From: an uncultured Acidobacteriota bacterium
Lineage (GTDB): Bacteria > Acidobacteriota > Polarisedimenticolia > Polarisedimenticolales > Polarisedimenticolaceae
Reading direction: 5' to 3'
NCBI GenBank assembly: GCA_945787955.1
Contig: CALZKF010000001.1
Location: 1 to 51,001, forward strand
Length of the DNA: 51,001 bases
Position 1 is the stretch's first letter. Every line of letters starts with the position of its first letter. The notes beneath the pieces were generated by a model that was given only the letters and a program-made list of their open reading frames with translations, ran no database searches and was not told where the DNA came from. Below, in pieces: positions 50,279 through 51,001 of this stretch. The translations under genes and the position numbers were made by a program.

Positions 50279-51001
50279 GCTTCCACCTCCGCCAGCCCGT
50301 CGCCTACAAGCCAAAGGTAACCGTCCTCGAGGGAGGGCTCGATCGGTACCGCTGCCGGATGGGGTTGGGTGCGGCTGAGAACCCGGCTCCTGGACATGCC
50401 GCCGGCCTCCGGCACCTGGTCGGCCACCAGCACACCGTCGGGCAGAGTGCCCTCCTCCTCCGCCGTCAGCCGGACCTCCCAGACACGTCCCGTCGCTTTC
50501 TCGGCCAGTGCCATCGGCTCGCCATCGTAGACCATGCGGCCCCTTGTGATGACTATGACCCGCTCGCAAGCGACCGCCACGTCTTCCACCACATGGGTGG
50601 AGAACAGCACCACCCTCCCGGCTGCCAGCCGAGAGAGCAGGTTCCGGAACCGGATCCGCTCCCGGGGATCCAGGCCGACAGTCGGCTCATCCACGATGAT
50701 CACCGGAGGGAGGCGCAACAAGGTTCGGGCCACCGCCACGCGCTGGCGCTGGCCACCGGAGTAGCTGCCGATCGGCTGGTCGGCCTTCTCCAGGAGTCCT
50801 ACGTCCTCCAGCAGCCGGTTGACCCGTTCATCACGTTTTTCCTCCGGCAGGTCGTACAGCATGGAATAGTACTGCAGGTACCCCCGGGCGGTCATGTCCT
50901 GAGGCAGTCCGAAATCCTGGGGCAGGTACCCGACCCAGCGGGCCAGGTATTTACGGAGCTTCTCCAGCCGAACATTCCCCAGCCAGATCGTACCGGCCTT
51001 G
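50275..51001 (-). CDS. ABC transporter ATP-binding protein (5' end beyond the window)
   Basis: The frame is open to the right edge; about 241 residues are visible. The Walker A loop lies outside the window. Seen are the Q-loop (VGYLPQDFGLP), the signature SYSGGQRQRVAVARTLL, Walker B VIIVDEPTVGLDP, and the H-loop FSTHVVEDVA. The C-terminal ~80 residues form an extra regulatory-type domain (GRVWEVRLTAEEEG). It is coupled to the permease gene by a 4-bp overlap. The YLQYYSMLYDLPEEKRDERVNRLLEDVGL segment matches bacterial ABC-2 exporters. Confidence 0.93.
   Translation of the reverse strand, partial: KAGTIWLGNVRLEKLRKYLARWVGYLPQDFGLPQDMTARGYLQYYSMLYDLPEEKRDERVNRLLEDVGLLEKADQPIGSYSGGQRQRVAVARTLLRLPPVIIVDEPTVGLDPRERIRFRNLLSRLAAGRVVLFSTHVVEDVAVACERVIVITRGRMVYDGEPMALAEKATGRVWEVRLTAEEEGTLPDGVLVADQVPEAGGMSRSRVLSRTQPHPAAVPIEPSLEDGYLWLVGDGLAEVEA

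Overview
The window is a GC-rich (roughly 60%), densely coded bacterial chromosome segment with about 41 protein genes, no visible rRNA or tRNA genes, no prophage and no CRISPR array. The style of the secreted proteins suggests an Acidobacteriota-like or related deep-branching Gram-negative heterotroph: right-handed beta-helix and Asp-box proteins, thrombospondin type 3 calcium repeats, and a recurring C-terminal module rich in Tyr and Cys. A putative outer-membrane/ornithine-lipid operon and a sigma-54 regulator fit that picture. The taxonomic call is an inference of low to moderate confidence.

Layout. 1-4.0 kb: a beta-helix/TSP3 surface protein, truncated at the left edge and carrying an apparent 1-bp frameshift near 1780, then two lipoproteins. 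4.0-8.4 kb: an HTH-receiver regulator, a divergent pair of paralogous ATP-grasp ligases and a secreted protein. 8.5-10.5 kb: a MATE exporter and a TerB-like protein. 10.5-21 kb: an amino-acid/peptide catabolism block of aminotransferase, type I asparaginase, indolepyruvate:ferredoxin oxidoreductase (iorA/iorB), an ADP-forming acyl-CoA synthetase with its halves in beta-alpha order, and a peptide ABC importer (binding protein plus two permeases, no ATPases here). Together these can deaminate amino acids, oxidatively decarboxylate 2-oxo acids to acyl-CoA and recover ATP. 21-24 kb: two histidine kinases with receiver domains. 24-27.5 kb: a secreted subtilisin ending in a WADGVL hexapeptide repeat, next to an NtrC-type sigma-54 activator with a pseudo-receiver. 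-24/-12 promoters precede both genes, and three matching inverted-repeat sites (CGTGTY-N8-CGACA type) lie at the activator-protease junction, which makes this a self-contained sigma-54 circuit.

27.6-33 kb: a stand-alone B3/B4-domain protein, an SGNH-hydrolase/TPR membrane protein, and an adenosylhomocysteinase preceded by a SahR-like ArsR/methyltransferase regulator with a palindromic operator on its promoter. 32.9-38.4 kb: a nitrilase, then a tight operon of an OlsB-like N-acyltransferase, an OlsA/PlsC-like O-acyltransferase, a DinB-like protein and a remarkable 853-residue fusion of alpha/beta-hydrolase, DedA membrane domain and ATP-grasp ligase. This operon is the best candidate for an undescribed system, probably one that makes or modifies an amino-acyl lipid.

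38.5-51 kb: ferredoxin, methyltransferase, lytic transglycosylase, an RluA-like protein lacking the usual catalytic Asp, a 1226-residue Asp-box secreted protein, a secreted gluzincin-like metallopeptidase, a REP-associated tyrosine transposase (RAYT) bounded by 23-bp inverted repeats, glycogen synthase, a small membrane protein and an ABC-2 exporter cut by the right edge. REP-like sequences recur across 38.8-49.6 kb. Four genes (11636-, 11696+, 33725+, 39648-) have a TANNNT box 7-8 bp before ATG and no Shine-Dalgarno, suggesting leaderless transcription. Convergent genes often abut or overlap at their 3' ends.
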